A stretch of DNA of 60,565 nucleotides from Stenotrophomonas humi (GTDB lineage Bacteria > Pseudomonadota > Gammaproteobacteria > Xanthomonadales > Xanthomonadaceae). The notes under the pieces are model-generated. The model did no database searches, was not told the origin of the DNA, and saw only the letters and a program-made list of their open reading frames with translations. Position 1 is the first letter of the stretch. Each line of letters starts with the position of its first letter. The stretch lies in the NCBI RefSeq assembly GCF_001431415.1, contig NZ_LDJI01000050.1, positions 1-60,565 of the forward strand, written 5' to 3'. This document shows positions 43,475-52,619 of this stretch, piece by piece. A program made the translations under genes and the position numbers.

Positions 43475-46400
43475 ATGAGTACCCCCGCCTCCCAGCTCCC
43501 GCAGACGCAGCCGGAAACTACCCCGCTGCGCTTCGTCACCGCCGCAAGCCTGTTTGACGGCCACGATGCGGCCATCAACATCATGCGTCGCCTGATCCAG
43601 GCGCAGGGCGCGGAAGTGATCCACCTGGGCCACAACCGCAGCGTCGAGGACGTGGTGCGCGCTGCGCTGCAGGAAGATGCCGATGCGATCGCGCTGTCGT
43701 CGTATCAAGGCGGTCATGTCGAGTACTTCAAGTACATGGTGGACATGCTCCGGGAGCGGGGTGCCGGCCATATCAAGGTGTTCGGCGGTGGCGGCGGCAC
43801 CATCACTCCGGAGGAAATTCGCGAGCTGCAGGCCTATGGCGTGGAACGCATCTACCACCCCAACGACGGCATGAAGATGGGGCTGGTGGAGATGATCGAG
43901 GATGTGGTCGCGCGTGCCGGCAAGGCGCGTGATGCCCGCGCGCTTGATGCCGACAACGACACACCGGCCATCGAGGATGAGATCGGCATCGGTCGCGTGC
44001 TGTCGCAGCTGGAAGACGGCAATCACTCCGAAGCCGAGTTGGGCCACCTGCGCAAGCAATGGCAGCTGGCCGCCGGCAAGACGCCGGTCATCGGCATCAC
44101 CGGTACCGGTGGCGCCGGCAAGTCGTCGGTGACCGATGAACTGCTCAACCGCTTCCTGGCCAGCTTCCCGCAGATGCGCATTGCGGTGATCTCGGTGGAC
44201 CCGACCCGTCGCCGCACCGGCGGCGCACTGCTCGGCGACCGCATCCGCATGAACTCGCTGCGCTCCAAGCGCGTGTACATGCGTTCGATGGCGACCCGCC
44301 GCCAGCACGCTGCGATCAATACGGTACTGCGCGATTGCATCGGCTTCCTGAAGTCGCTGCATTTCGATATGGTGATCGTCGAGACCGCAGGTATTGGCCA
44401 GAGTGATTCGGAGATCGTCGACCTGGTCGATTTCCCGATGTACGTGATGACCAGTGATTTCGGTGCGCCGAGCCAGCTGGAAAAGATCGACATGCTCGAT
44501 TACGCCGAGCTGGTGGTGCTCAACAAGTTCGACAAGCGCGGTGCAGAAGATGCGCTGCGTGACGTGCGCAAGCAGTGGAAGCGCAACCGCGTCGCTTTCA
44601 CGATGAAGGACGAGGATGTGCCGGTTTATCCGACCATCGCCAGCCAGTTCAACGATCCGGGCATCAGCTGGATGTTCGCCAACCTGTGCCGCCTGCTGCG
44701 CGAAAAGGTGAAGGCCGATGCTGGCCTGCAGCCGCAGATCGACACCACGCTCAAGGAGCCGCGCGCGACGGTGCTGATCCCGGGCAGCCGCGTGCGTTAC
44801 CTGGCCGAGATTGCCGAGCAGGGACGTGGCATCAATGCGCGCATCGACTCGCAGGCTGAAGTGGCCGAGCGCGCGCAGAGCTTGTGGCAGGCCCTGAAGG
44901 AGTTGGGTGAGGCGGCATTGCCTGGCGCGCTGGATCTGTATCCGGCCGACGCCCTGACCGATGCTGCTGCCGACAACAGCATCCGCACCCTGCGCCAGCG
45001 CTACAACGACGCCGTGCAATCGCTGGATTCCGAAGCGCTGCGCCTGCTGCGCGAATGGCCCGCGCGCCTGAAGTCGATCACCGAGCCGGTCAACGAATAC
45101 CAGGTGCGCGGCAAGACCATCCGCGTGGAGAACTACCGCGAGTCGCTCAGCCACCAGCAGATCCCCAAGATCGCCGCGCCCACCTACCGCAGCTGGGGCG
45201 AACTGCTGGTGTTCCTGCAGAAGGAGAACCTGCCGGGCTCGTACCCGTACACCGGCGGCGTCTATCCGTACCGCCGCACCGGCGAGGACCCGATCCGCAT
45301 GTTCGCCGGCGAAGGTACGCCCGAGCGCACCAACCGCCGCTTCCATTACCTGAGCGTGGGTCAGCCGGCCGCGCGCCTGTCCACCGCCTTCGACAGCGTC
45401 ACGCTGTATGGCGAGGACCCGGCGCCGCGCCCGGACATCTACGGCAAGATCGGCAACTCCGGCGTCAACATCCCCACGCTGGACGACATGAAGAAGCTGT
45501 ACTCCGGCTTCGACCTGTGCGCGCCGACCACCTCGGTGTCGATGACCATCAACGGCCCGGCGCCGATGATCCTGGCGATGTTCATGAACACCGCCATCGA
45601 CCAGCAGATCGAGAAATACCTGCAGGAAGATTCCGCGCGCTGGGCGGAGGCCGAGGCGAAGATCGCGAAGATCTTTGAAGGCCGCGCCCGCCCGCAGTAC
45701 CACGGCGAGCTGCCGCCGACCAACAACGGCCTGGGCCTGGCACTGCTGGGCGTGACCGGCGACCAGCTGGTCGATGCCGACACCTACGCGCGCATCAAGG
45801 CCGAGACGCTGTCCACCGTGCGCGGCACCGTGCAGGCGGACATCCTCAAGGAAGACCAGGCACAGAACACCTGCATCTTCTCCACCGAGTTCGCGCTGCG
45901 GATGATGGGTGACATCCAGCAGTACTTTGTCGACAACAAGGTGCGCAACTTCTACTCGGTGTCGATCTCCGGTTATCACATCGCCGAGGCCGGCGCGAAC
46001 CCGATCAGCCAGTTGGCTTTCACTCTGTCCAACGGTTTCACCATCGTCGAGTACTACCTGGCGCGTGGCATGAAGATCGACGACTTCGCGCCCAACCTGT
46101 CGTTCTTCTTCTCCAACGGCATGGACCCGGAGTACACCGTGATCGGCCGCGTGGCGCGCCGCATCTGGGCGCGCGCGATGCGTGAGCGTTATGGCGCCAA
46201 CGAGCGCAGCCAGATGATGAAGTACCACATCCAGACTTCGGGCCGTTCGCTGCACGCGCAGGAAATCCAGTTCAACGACATCCGCACCACGCTGCAGGCG
46301 CTGTATGCGCTGTTCGACAACTGCAACAGCCTGCACACCAATGCCTATGACGAGGCGATCACCACGCCGACCGAGGAGAGCGTGCGCCGCGCGGTGGCGA

Positions 46401-46993
46401 TCCAGATGATCATCAACAAGGAGCTGGGGCTGAACTTCTGCGAGAACCCGTGGCAGGGCAGCTTCATCGTCGACAAACTCACCGATATCGTCGAAGAAGC
46501 GGTGTACAAGGAGTTCGAGGCGATCAGCGAACGTGGCGGTGTGCTCGGTGCGATGGACACCATGTACCAGCGCGGCAAGATCCAGGAAGAGTCGCTGTAC
46601 TACGAGCACAAGAAGCACGACGGCAGCCTGCCGCTGGTCGGCGTCAACATGTTCCTGCCGAAGGAGCATGCGGGCGAAGTGGCGACCGAGATCGAGTTGA
46701 TCCGTTCGACCGAGGAAGAGAAGGGTCAGCAGATCGAGAACGTGCACACCTGGCAGCGCAACCGCAACGCGCTGGCACCGGCCGGCGAGACCTCCCATTC
46801 GCATGAGGTTGAAGGCGCACCTGCCAACGAAGGTGACGCACATGACGGGCACGGCCTGGCGTACCTGCAGAAGACCGCGCGTGACCGCCGCAATGTGTTC
46901 GAGGCGTTGATCGAAGCAGTCAAGACCCACAGCCTCGGCCAGATCAGCCACGCGCTGTACGACGTGGGTGGCGAGTACCGCCGCAACATGTAA
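43475..46993 (+). CDS. icmF: Fused isobutyryl-CoA mutase IcmF (B12-dependent, with its G-protein chaperone)
   Basis: A 1172-residue three-part enzyme: an N-terminal B12-binding domain (about 18-155, DGHDAA with His30 as the lower cobalt ligand), a MeaI-type GTPase chaperone (about 200-460, P-loop GTGGAGKS at 210-217), then the acyl-CoA-binding TIM barrel (about 560-1150). The two substrate-selecting positions read Phe610 (RMFAGEGT) and Gln797 (QAQNT) by my alignment, where methylmalonyl-CoA mutase has Tyr and Arg. That indicates isobutyryl-CoA to n-butyryl-CoA rather than methylmalonyl-CoA; isovaleryl/pivalyl-CoA is also possible for IcmF. The ATG at 43475 is chosen; a TTG at 43445 is in frame. 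Confidence 0.93.
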   Translation: MSTPASQLPQTQPETTPLRFVTAASLFDGHDAAINIMRRLIQAQGAEVIHLGHNRSVEDVVRAALQEDADAIALSSYQGGHVEYFKYMVDMLRERGAGHIKVFGGGGGTITPEEIRELQAYGVERIYHPNDGMKMGLVEMIEDVVARAGKARDARALDADNDTPAIEDEIGIGRVLSQLEDGNHSEAELGHLRKQWQLAAGKTPVIGITGTGGAGKSSVTDELLNRFLASFPQMRIAVISVDPTRRRTGGALLGDRIRMNSLRSKRVYMRSMATRRQHAAINTVLRDCIGFLKSLHFDMVIVETAGIGQSDSEIVDLVDFPMYVMTSDFGAPSQLEKIDMLDYAELVVLNKFDKRGAEDALRDVRKQWKRNRVAFTMKDEDVPVYPTIASQFNDPGISWMFANLCRLLREKVKADAGLQPQIDTTLKEPRATVLIPGSRVRYLAEIAEQGRGINARIDSQAEVAERAQSLWQALKELGEAALPGALDLYPADALTDAAADNSIRTLRQRYNDAVQSLDSEALRLLREWPARLKSITEPVNEYQVRGKTIRVENYRESLSHQQIPKIAAPTYRSWGELLVFLQKENLPGSYPYTGGVYPYRRTGEDPIRMFAGEGTPERTNRRFHYLSVGQPAARLSTAFDSVTLYGEDPAPRPDIYGKIGNSGVNIPTLDDMKKLYSGFDLCAPTTSVSMTINGPAPMILAMFMNTAIDQQIEKYLQEDSARWAEAEAKIAKIFEGRARPQYHGELPPTNNGLGLALLGVTGDQLVDADTYARIKAETLSTVRGTVQADILKEDQAQNTCIFSTEFALRMMGDIQQYFVDNKVRNFYSVSISGYHIAEAGANPISQLAFTLSNGFTIVEYYLARGMKIDDFAPNLSFFFSNGMDPEYTVIGRVARRIWARAMRERYGANERSQMMKYHIQTSGRSLHAQEIQFNDIRTTLQALYALFDNCNSLHTNAYDEAITTPTEESVRRAVAIQMIINKELGLNFCENPWQGSFIVDKLTDIVEEAVYKEFEAISERGGVLGAMDTMYQRGKIQEESLYYEHKKHDGSLPLVGVNMFLPKEHAGEVATEIELIRSTEEEKGQQIENVHTWQRNRNALAPAGETSHSHEVEGAPANEGDAHDGHGLAYLQKTARDRRNVFEALIEAVKTHSLGQISHALYDVGGEYRRNM

Positions 46994-47066
46994 ACCAGTC
47001 CGCTGGATTGTCCGGCCAGGGAAGCGGTTGCTACTCTGGGCCGGACATTCAACGACAGGCGGCATC

Positions 47067-48110
47067 ATGGACAGACGGCGTTTCATCGGTGGTACCGCCT
47101 TGGCAGCAACGCTGCCGTTGATCGGCCTGCAGGGCGTGGCGGCTGCGCCGCGCGGGCGCTTGTTGCCGCCAGCCTTGAGTAAAGGCGACACGGTGGGACT
47201 GGTCAGCCCGTCTTCGGCGACCAGCGACCGGCTCAGCCTGCAGCTGGCGCGCGAGGCGATGGAAGCGTTCGGGCTGAAGGTGAAGACCGGTGCGCATTAC
47301 GACGCGCGCTATGGCCACCTTGCCGGCACCGATGCCGAGCGGGCCGGTGACATCAATGCGATGTTCGGTGACAAGCAGGTCAAGGCCATCGTCTGCGTGC
47401 GCGGCGGTTCCGGTGCCGCGCGCCTGCTGCCATTGCTGGACTACGAACGCATCCGCGCCAATCCCAAGATACTGCTGGGCTACTCCGACATCACCGCGCT
47501 GCACAGCGCGATCCAGGCGCGGACCGGGTTGGTGACCTTCCATGGGCAGATCGGTTCGGGGACCTGGAACCGCTTCAATGCCGACCAGTTCGACCGCCTG
47601 TTCTTCAAACGCGAACTGATGCATTACCAGAACACGGTGGTGGACGCCGACGACGAACTGGTGCCGCGAAGCAACCGCACGCTCACGCTGCGTGGCGGCG
47701 TCGCCCAGGGCGAACTGGTTGGCGGCAACCTCACCGTGCTGACGGCGCTGGCCGGTTCGCCGTACCTGCCGGACTTCACCGGCAAGATTCTGTTCCTGGA
47801 GGACGTGGAAGAGGCGCCTTACCGCATCGACCGCATGTTCAGCACGTTGAAGCTGATGGGGGCGTTGGACAAGATCGCCGGTTTCATCTTTGGCGAATGC
47901 ACCGACTGCAAACCGGGTGACGGCTACGGCTCGCTGACGCTGGACCAGATATTCGATGACTACATCGTGCCGTTGAAGATTCCGGCGTACCGCGGGGCGA
48001 TGATCGGCCATATCCGCGAGCAGTTCATCGTGCCGGTCGGGGGCAGGGTGGAGATGGATGCCGATGCAGGCAGCTTCCGCCTGCTGGAACCGGTATTCGC
48101 CGGCGTGTGA
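47067..48110 (+). CDS. LD-carboxypeptidase (S66 family) with Tat signal
   Basis: A 347-residue peptidase. The N-terminus MDRRRFIGGTALAATLPL followed by ...VAAAPRG is a twin-arginine signal cut near residue 30. The S66 domain has GYSDITALH with the nucleophilic Ser, an ELVGGNLTVL segment, the Glu in EDVEEAPYRIDRM, and the catalytic His in GHIREQ. LdcA in E. coli is cytoplasmic and trims tetrapeptides during wall recycling; a Tat-exported relative would act in the periplasm, perhaps on peptidoglycan or on a peptide antibiotic (MccF-type). ATG at 47067. Confidence 0.87.
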   Translation: MDRRRFIGGTALAATLPLIGLQGVAAAPRGRLLPPALSKGDTVGLVSPSSATSDRLSLQLAREAMEAFGLKVKTGAHYDARYGHLAGTDAERAGDINAMFGDKQVKAIVCVRGGSGAARLLPLLDYERIRANPKILLGYSDITALHSAIQARTGLVTFHGQIGSGTWNRFNADQFDRLFFKRELMHYQNTVVDADDELVPRSNRTLTLRGGVAQGELVGGNLTVLTALAGSPYLPDFTGKILFLEDVEEAPYRIDRMFSTLKLMGALDKIAGFIFGECTDCKPGDGYGSLTLDQIFDDYIVPLKIPAYRGAMIGHIREQFIVPVGGRVEMDADAGSFRLLEPVFAGV

Positions 48111-48152
48111 GTATCGATGGGCGCGGTGCTGCTGCCGCGCCCGTCTATCCGT

Positions 48153-49139
48153 TTACGTTTCTTCGTTTTCGGCGCTTTCTTCATCGTCTTCTTCGCCTTC
48201 ATCTTCGTCCTCGAGTGACATCCACCAGCTGCCACCTGGAACGCAGGCCGGTGGCGTGTGTTCGCGGGTTTCGATGGCGTCGACATGACGCCCGGCATGG
48301 CCGCTGGCCCAATCCTTGAGCAGTTTCTCCACCGACTTGCGGCTCTGCGCGGCGATGCCGAGGTTGCGCTCCGTCTGCCAGTCGCTTTCCTTGTCCTCTT
48401 TGTGGTCGTGGCGGTGTGGTGCACCGTAGCTGCAGCGCATGCAGTAGTGGCGGATGCTGCGCGTCCAGTCCTCGGCATAGCCGATGCCGGGCGCCGTTGC
48501 CTTCAGCAGTGCATCAAGCTCGCCTTCGCTGTCGGCGCGCACGAACACGACGAAGGTCTGGAACTCCGACGGCACCAGCCGGCCCAGTTGGTTGAAAACA
48601 TGCACCTCGCGCTCGCCATCGAAGCGGCTGCCGGTCGAGGCGCCATCGTGCAGCACGATGTCACCGAAACGGTGGCCACTTTCCGGTAGCGGTACGTTGA
48701 GCAGGCGCGCGCGCACCGGATCGATGCGGCGCATGAACACCGTCTCGCTGCCCTGCCACGGATTCAAGCGGACCGCAGCGACACCGAAATCGCCGTCGAT
48801 GGGGCCGTCACCCTCGGGCAGGGCGATGTCACAGGCCGACCATAGCTCGCGAACGGTTTTCCATTCGCCCAAAGCGGTCGCTGCGATGGCCGCATTCCAG
48901 TGCTGGGCCTGGCTGAACTCTTCGGACAGTTCAATGGCCTGCAGGTTGTGGCGGAGCGAGACCGGCCAGTCCAGCAGGTATTTGTGCACCAGCCCCTGCA
49001 TGTAGTGGTAGTACGGGTTTTCCGGAACCTGCTCCAGCAGTGCGGTGAAATCATGCGCGGCGTTGCTCAGTTCGCCTTCGTCCACGGCTGCATAGGCGCG
49101 TTCGTGCAGCTGTTGCAGTGCTTCGTCTTGCTCGGTCAT
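48153..49139 (-). CDS. TPR-like protein of unknown function with Cys-His segment and acidic tail
   Basis: A 328-residue protein. Residues 5-105 look like about three TPR-type helix pairs (YAAVDEGELSNAAHDFTALLEQVPENPYYHYMQG and following). A middle region (about 105-225) contains regular strands. Then comes a segment with CMRCSYGAPHRHDHKED, which could bind a metal, and a very acidic C-terminus (EDEDEGEEDDEESAENEE). No enzyme motif is recognised. I chose ATG 49139, preceded by GGAAGC; ATG 49154 is in frame. It follows the GyrI-like gene by 49 bp on the same strand. Identity unknown. Confidence 0.65.
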   Translation of the reverse strand: MTEQDEALQQLHERAYAAVDEGELSNAAHDFTALLEQVPENPYYHYMQGLVHKYLLDWPVSLRHNLQAIELSEEFSQAQHWNAAIAATALGEWKTVRELWSACDIALPEGDGPIDGDFGVAAVRLNPWQGSETVFMRRIDPVRARLLNVPLPESGHRFGDIVLHDGASTGSRFDGEREVHVFNQLGRLVPSEFQTFVVFVRADSEGELDALLKATAPGIGYAEDWTRSIRHYCMRCSYGAPHRHDHKEDKESDWQTERNLGIAAQSRKSVEKLLKDWASGHAGRHVDAIETREHTPPACVPGGSWWMSLEDEDEGEEDDEESAENEET

Positions 49140-49188
49140 CACGTTTGCTTCCATTGCGGCATCGCTGGGTTCGCCGGGCCGTCATGGC

Positions 49189-49644
49189 TCAGCGGATGGG
49201 GATGTACAGCTCCATTTCCGAGGCGGAATCGAACGGGTCATCGAAGCGCTGGTCGTAACGCTCCAGGTCCACGCCCTCACAGGGTTGGAACCCATGCTGG
49301 TCCAGCAGGTGATCCATGATCGCTTCGAAGCTCGCGCCGATCTGCGCGGCCGTGCCGACGTGGGTGAAGACGGCATAGCGTTGCGCCGGCACCTGGATGC
49401 GGACCATGCCTTCCGGAACTACCGCGTCCTCATCGACCTCGAAGCCGGCCACATATTGCAGCCAACCATCGGTGTGCGGAGCGCAGACGCCGTAGCTGAC
49501 CGCAGGCTCGCGCTTGCCGGTGACTTCGTTTTCGCGGGGAATGAAGCGTTCCCACAGTTGGCCGAAACCGTTGTCGCCTTCGCGGAACAGGTACTCCATG
49601 CCGACGACGGTGAAGCCGGGGAGTTCGATGATGCGTGACTGCAT
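49189..49644 (-). CDS. GyrI-like / AraC effector-binding (SOUL-fold) domain protein
   Basis: A 151-residue stand-alone effector-binding domain. It starts SRIIELPGFTVVGMEYLF and keeps the family's PAVSYGVCAP and GMVRIQVPAQRYAVFTHVG core, plus a C-terminal MELYIPI strand. Members bind hydrophobic or cationic small molecules, or gyrase, and in AraC/BmrR proteins serve as the drug sensor. No DNA-binding domain is attached here. It lies 76 bp after the DUF4287 gene and 49 bp before the TPR gene, all on one strand. Confidence 0.84.
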   Translation of the reverse strand: MQSRIIELPGFTVVGMEYLFREGDNGFGQLWERFIPRENEVTGKREPAVSYGVCAPHTDGWLQYVAGFEVDEDAVVPEGMVRIQVPAQRYAVFTHVGTAAQIGASFEAIMDHLLDQHGFQPCEGVDLERYDQRFDDPFDSASEMELYIPIR

Positions 49645-49720
49645 GGTGGTGGTTCTCGAAGGTCGTCGCGTCGAGGGTGCGAGCGATGGCTGGTGTTGAC
49701 GGTGTGGGGTGCGCGACGGC

Positions 49721-49936
49721 TCAGCTGCCGTTCTGCGCGCGGTGGTAGGCGACCAGTGCATTGGCGTGGCCATGGCCGATCTTGTGTTGTTCCTTGAGGA
49801 AAGCGACCTGTTCCATGTGCTTCTGGTCCTTCACCTTGTTCAGCAGCGCGAACCAGTGCGCGACCGGCTTTCCGTAAGTCTTCTCGATCGACGGGAAGTA
49901 CGAGGCGGGGCCCTGGACTTTGTCGCTGGTGCTCAT
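49721..49936 (-). CDS. DUF4287 small protein
   Basis: A 71-residue protein fitting DUF4287: PASYFPSIEKTYGKPVAHWFALL followed by KHMEQVAFLKEQHKIGHGHANALVAYHR. The family is often annotated as a helical domain related to DUF5655 and is found alone or fused in proteobacteria and actinobacteria. Molecular role is not known. It is 60 bp downstream of the aminoglycoside nucleotidyltransferase gene and upstream of the GyrI-like gene, all on the minus strand. Confidence 0.85.
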   Translation of the reverse strand: MSTSDKVQGPASYFPSIEKTYGKPVAHWFALLNKVKDQKHMEQVAFLKEQHKIGHGHANALVAYHRAQNGS

Positions 49937-49996
49937 GCGCTGCTCCTGCTGGATGAGATTGGGGGAATGATCGCTGAAATGGGGTGCGCTGGCGAT

Positions 49997-50788
49997 TCAG
50001 TCCTGCGCTTGCAGCAAGGCGGTGATCTTGGCCTTGGCGAAATGAATGAACTCCGCCAATGCCGCATCCGGCGCAGTGGTTTCGTCTGCGCCGAGATGGA
50101 TTCGCCGGGCCTTCGCGACAACGGGGTGATACGAGGCAGGAATGCGTGGTAGCAGCCAGTCGACGGCAACGTCCTTGGCTGCGATGTCGCCGGTCTGCGC
50201 GCTGTACCAGATACGCGCCAGCGCGAGCACGATATTGGTTTCGTCGCCTTGCCAATCATCGGGCGTGTTCCATTGCATCAGCGTATCGGCCAGCGCCTGG
50301 ATGAAATCGCTGCGTGGGACAGCGTCCAACAACGTCGTGATGTCGGGGCCGGACAGCGCGAGGCTGTGCAGACGCGCCTTGGTCAGCAGGATGGCCAGGT
50401 CGGGGTCGGTCGTGGGCGGTTCGAGTACGTCGGCAAGCACGTCCTGTCGCAGCCATTCGCCGAACTGCAGTTCGCGCCGTGCCGGGTGGCGCCAGGGCAC
50501 GACTTCACCACGGGCGATGACGGTGACTTCCAATGCGCGCAGGGTGGGGTGCTGGCCGGGCGGGGCGGAGATGTTCAACAACTCGCGTTGCAGCGTGCGC
50601 AGCGTGGCTGCGTCGGGCCGTTCGGCTACGGTCACCAGCAGATCGATGTCGCTGAAGGGTTTCAGGCCGCCATCCACTGCAGAGCCGTACAGATGGATGC
50701 CGAGCAGATTGTCTGCCAGTCGCTGTTCGATGACATCACACGCGAGCGTGGCTTGTCTGGCGATGGTCTCGGGAACCTGCGTGGTCAT
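49997..50788 (-). CDS. AadA-type aminoglycoside 3''(9)-O-nucleotidyltransferase
   Basis: A 263-residue adenylyltransferase resembling AadA along its length. The nucleotidyltransferase core is LYGSAVDGGLKPFSDIDLLV, with Gly35-Ser36 and metal-binding Asp47 and Asp49. Residues known in Salmonella AadA for catalysis and for binding streptomycin or spectinomycin are all present at the same numbers: Glu87, Trp112 and Asp182. It should transfer AMP to streptomycin 3''-OH and spectinomycin 9-OH. The base composition is like its neighbours, and no integrase or attC-like site is visible, so this is a chromosomal, not cassette-borne, copy. Activity against a natural nucleotide target is possible. Confidence 0.88.
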   Translation of the reverse strand: MTTQVPETIARQATLACDVIEQRLADNLLGIHLYGSAVDGGLKPFSDIDLLVTVAERPDAATLRTLQRELLNISAPPGQHPTLRALEVTVIARGEVVPWRHPARRELQFGEWLRQDVLADVLEPPTTDPDLAILLTKARLHSLALSGPDITTLLDAVPRSDFIQALADTLMQWNTPDDWQGDETNIVLALARIWYSAQTGDIAAKDVAVDWLLPRIPASYHPVVAKARRIHLGADETTAPDAALAEFIHFAKAKITALLQAQD

Positions 50789-50827
50789 GGCGACGGGTAA
50801 TCAGCGGTGAGGGGCCGATTGTGCCGC

Positions 50828-50857
50828 AAACAAAACGGGCGCCGTGAGGCGCCCGTT
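50828..50857 (-). terminator. Intrinsic terminator of ahcY
   Basis: Perfect 10-bp stem (50834-50843 with 50848-50857, GTGA loop). On the minus strand it is followed by TTTGTTTG, giving the T-tract for ahcY transcripts. Confidence 0.75.
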
Positions 50858-50871
50858 CCTTTGCAAGCCTT

Positions 50872-50921
50872 CCCTCACCCCAACCCCTCTCCCGCCATGG
50901 CGGGAGAGGGGCTTGAGCAAA
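50872..50921. repeat. Intergenic palindromic repeat, copy 2 (inverted relative to copy 1)
   Basis: The same unit as at 221-270 in the opposite orientation: CCCTCACCCCAACCCC, an inverted repeat around ATGG, then CTTGAGCAAA. Apart from the loop the two copies are almost identical. It lies between the ahcY stop and its terminator hairpin. Confidence 0.75.
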
Positions 50922-50938
50922 AGCAGATGGCTTGTCGA

Positions 50939-52384
<1,446 letters not shown>

Positions 52385-52420
52385 TCATAGCTCCGGTGTG
52401 GTGCGAGCAGGCTCGCGTTC

Positions 52421-52505
52421 GCCGGGCGCCGTTGTTGCATGAAAGCCGTCCGAGCCTGGCCGTTGTGGAGGGGGTCCACCCAACGGTCGCAGCGCCCCTC
52501 GGAAC
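52421..52505 (-). ncRNA. S-adenosylhomocysteine (SAH) riboswitch upstream of ahcY
   Basis: Read on the minus strand, the leader has the SAH-riboswitch pattern. GTTCCGAGGGGCGCTGCGAC opens it; GGGCGC pairs with GCGCCC near 52423-52430 (P1); CCGTTG pairs with CAACGG (P2, with a nested GTGGA/TCCAC stem); and CCGAG can pair with CTCGG inside CAGGCTCGG to form the pseudoknot. The conserved GCTGC and AACGGCGC stretches are present. The family is an ON switch of ahcY-type genes. It ends 36 bases before the ATG, so it probably controls access to the ribosome site. Confidence 0.85.
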
Positions 52506-52514
52506 GGGCCGGTG

Positions 52515-52520
52515 ATTATA
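52515..52520 (-). promoter_or_regulatory. -10 box of the ahcY promoter
   Basis: A perfect TATAAT on the minus strand lies about 10 bases before the first riboswitch base, so the transcript would begin at the aptamer. No consensus -35 is seen at 17 bp. Confidence 0.65.
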
Positions 52521-52619
52521 TCGCGGCGGCGGGGCAACACCCGCTGCCCAACCAAAGGCAGGGGAGATTGTCGACAGAGATTGTTAAGTTGGTCGATTGC
52601 CCCGTTGTTGAGGATTGCC

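Noticed and set aside
43340..47191. A minus-strand open frame of about 1280 residues opposite icmF
   Set aside because: It runs antisense across a gene with intact B12, GTPase and substrate motifs; no domain is recognisable in it.
49700..50870. Possible integron cassette around the AadA-like gene
   Set aside because: I saw no integrase gene and no attC-like inverted core sites, and adjacent genes are ordinary chromosomal genes.
50872..50921. The palindrome after ahcY as its terminator
   Set aside because: It lacks a T-tract and matches a dispersed repeat at 221-270; the hairpin at 50834-50857 with a T-rich tail is the better terminator.
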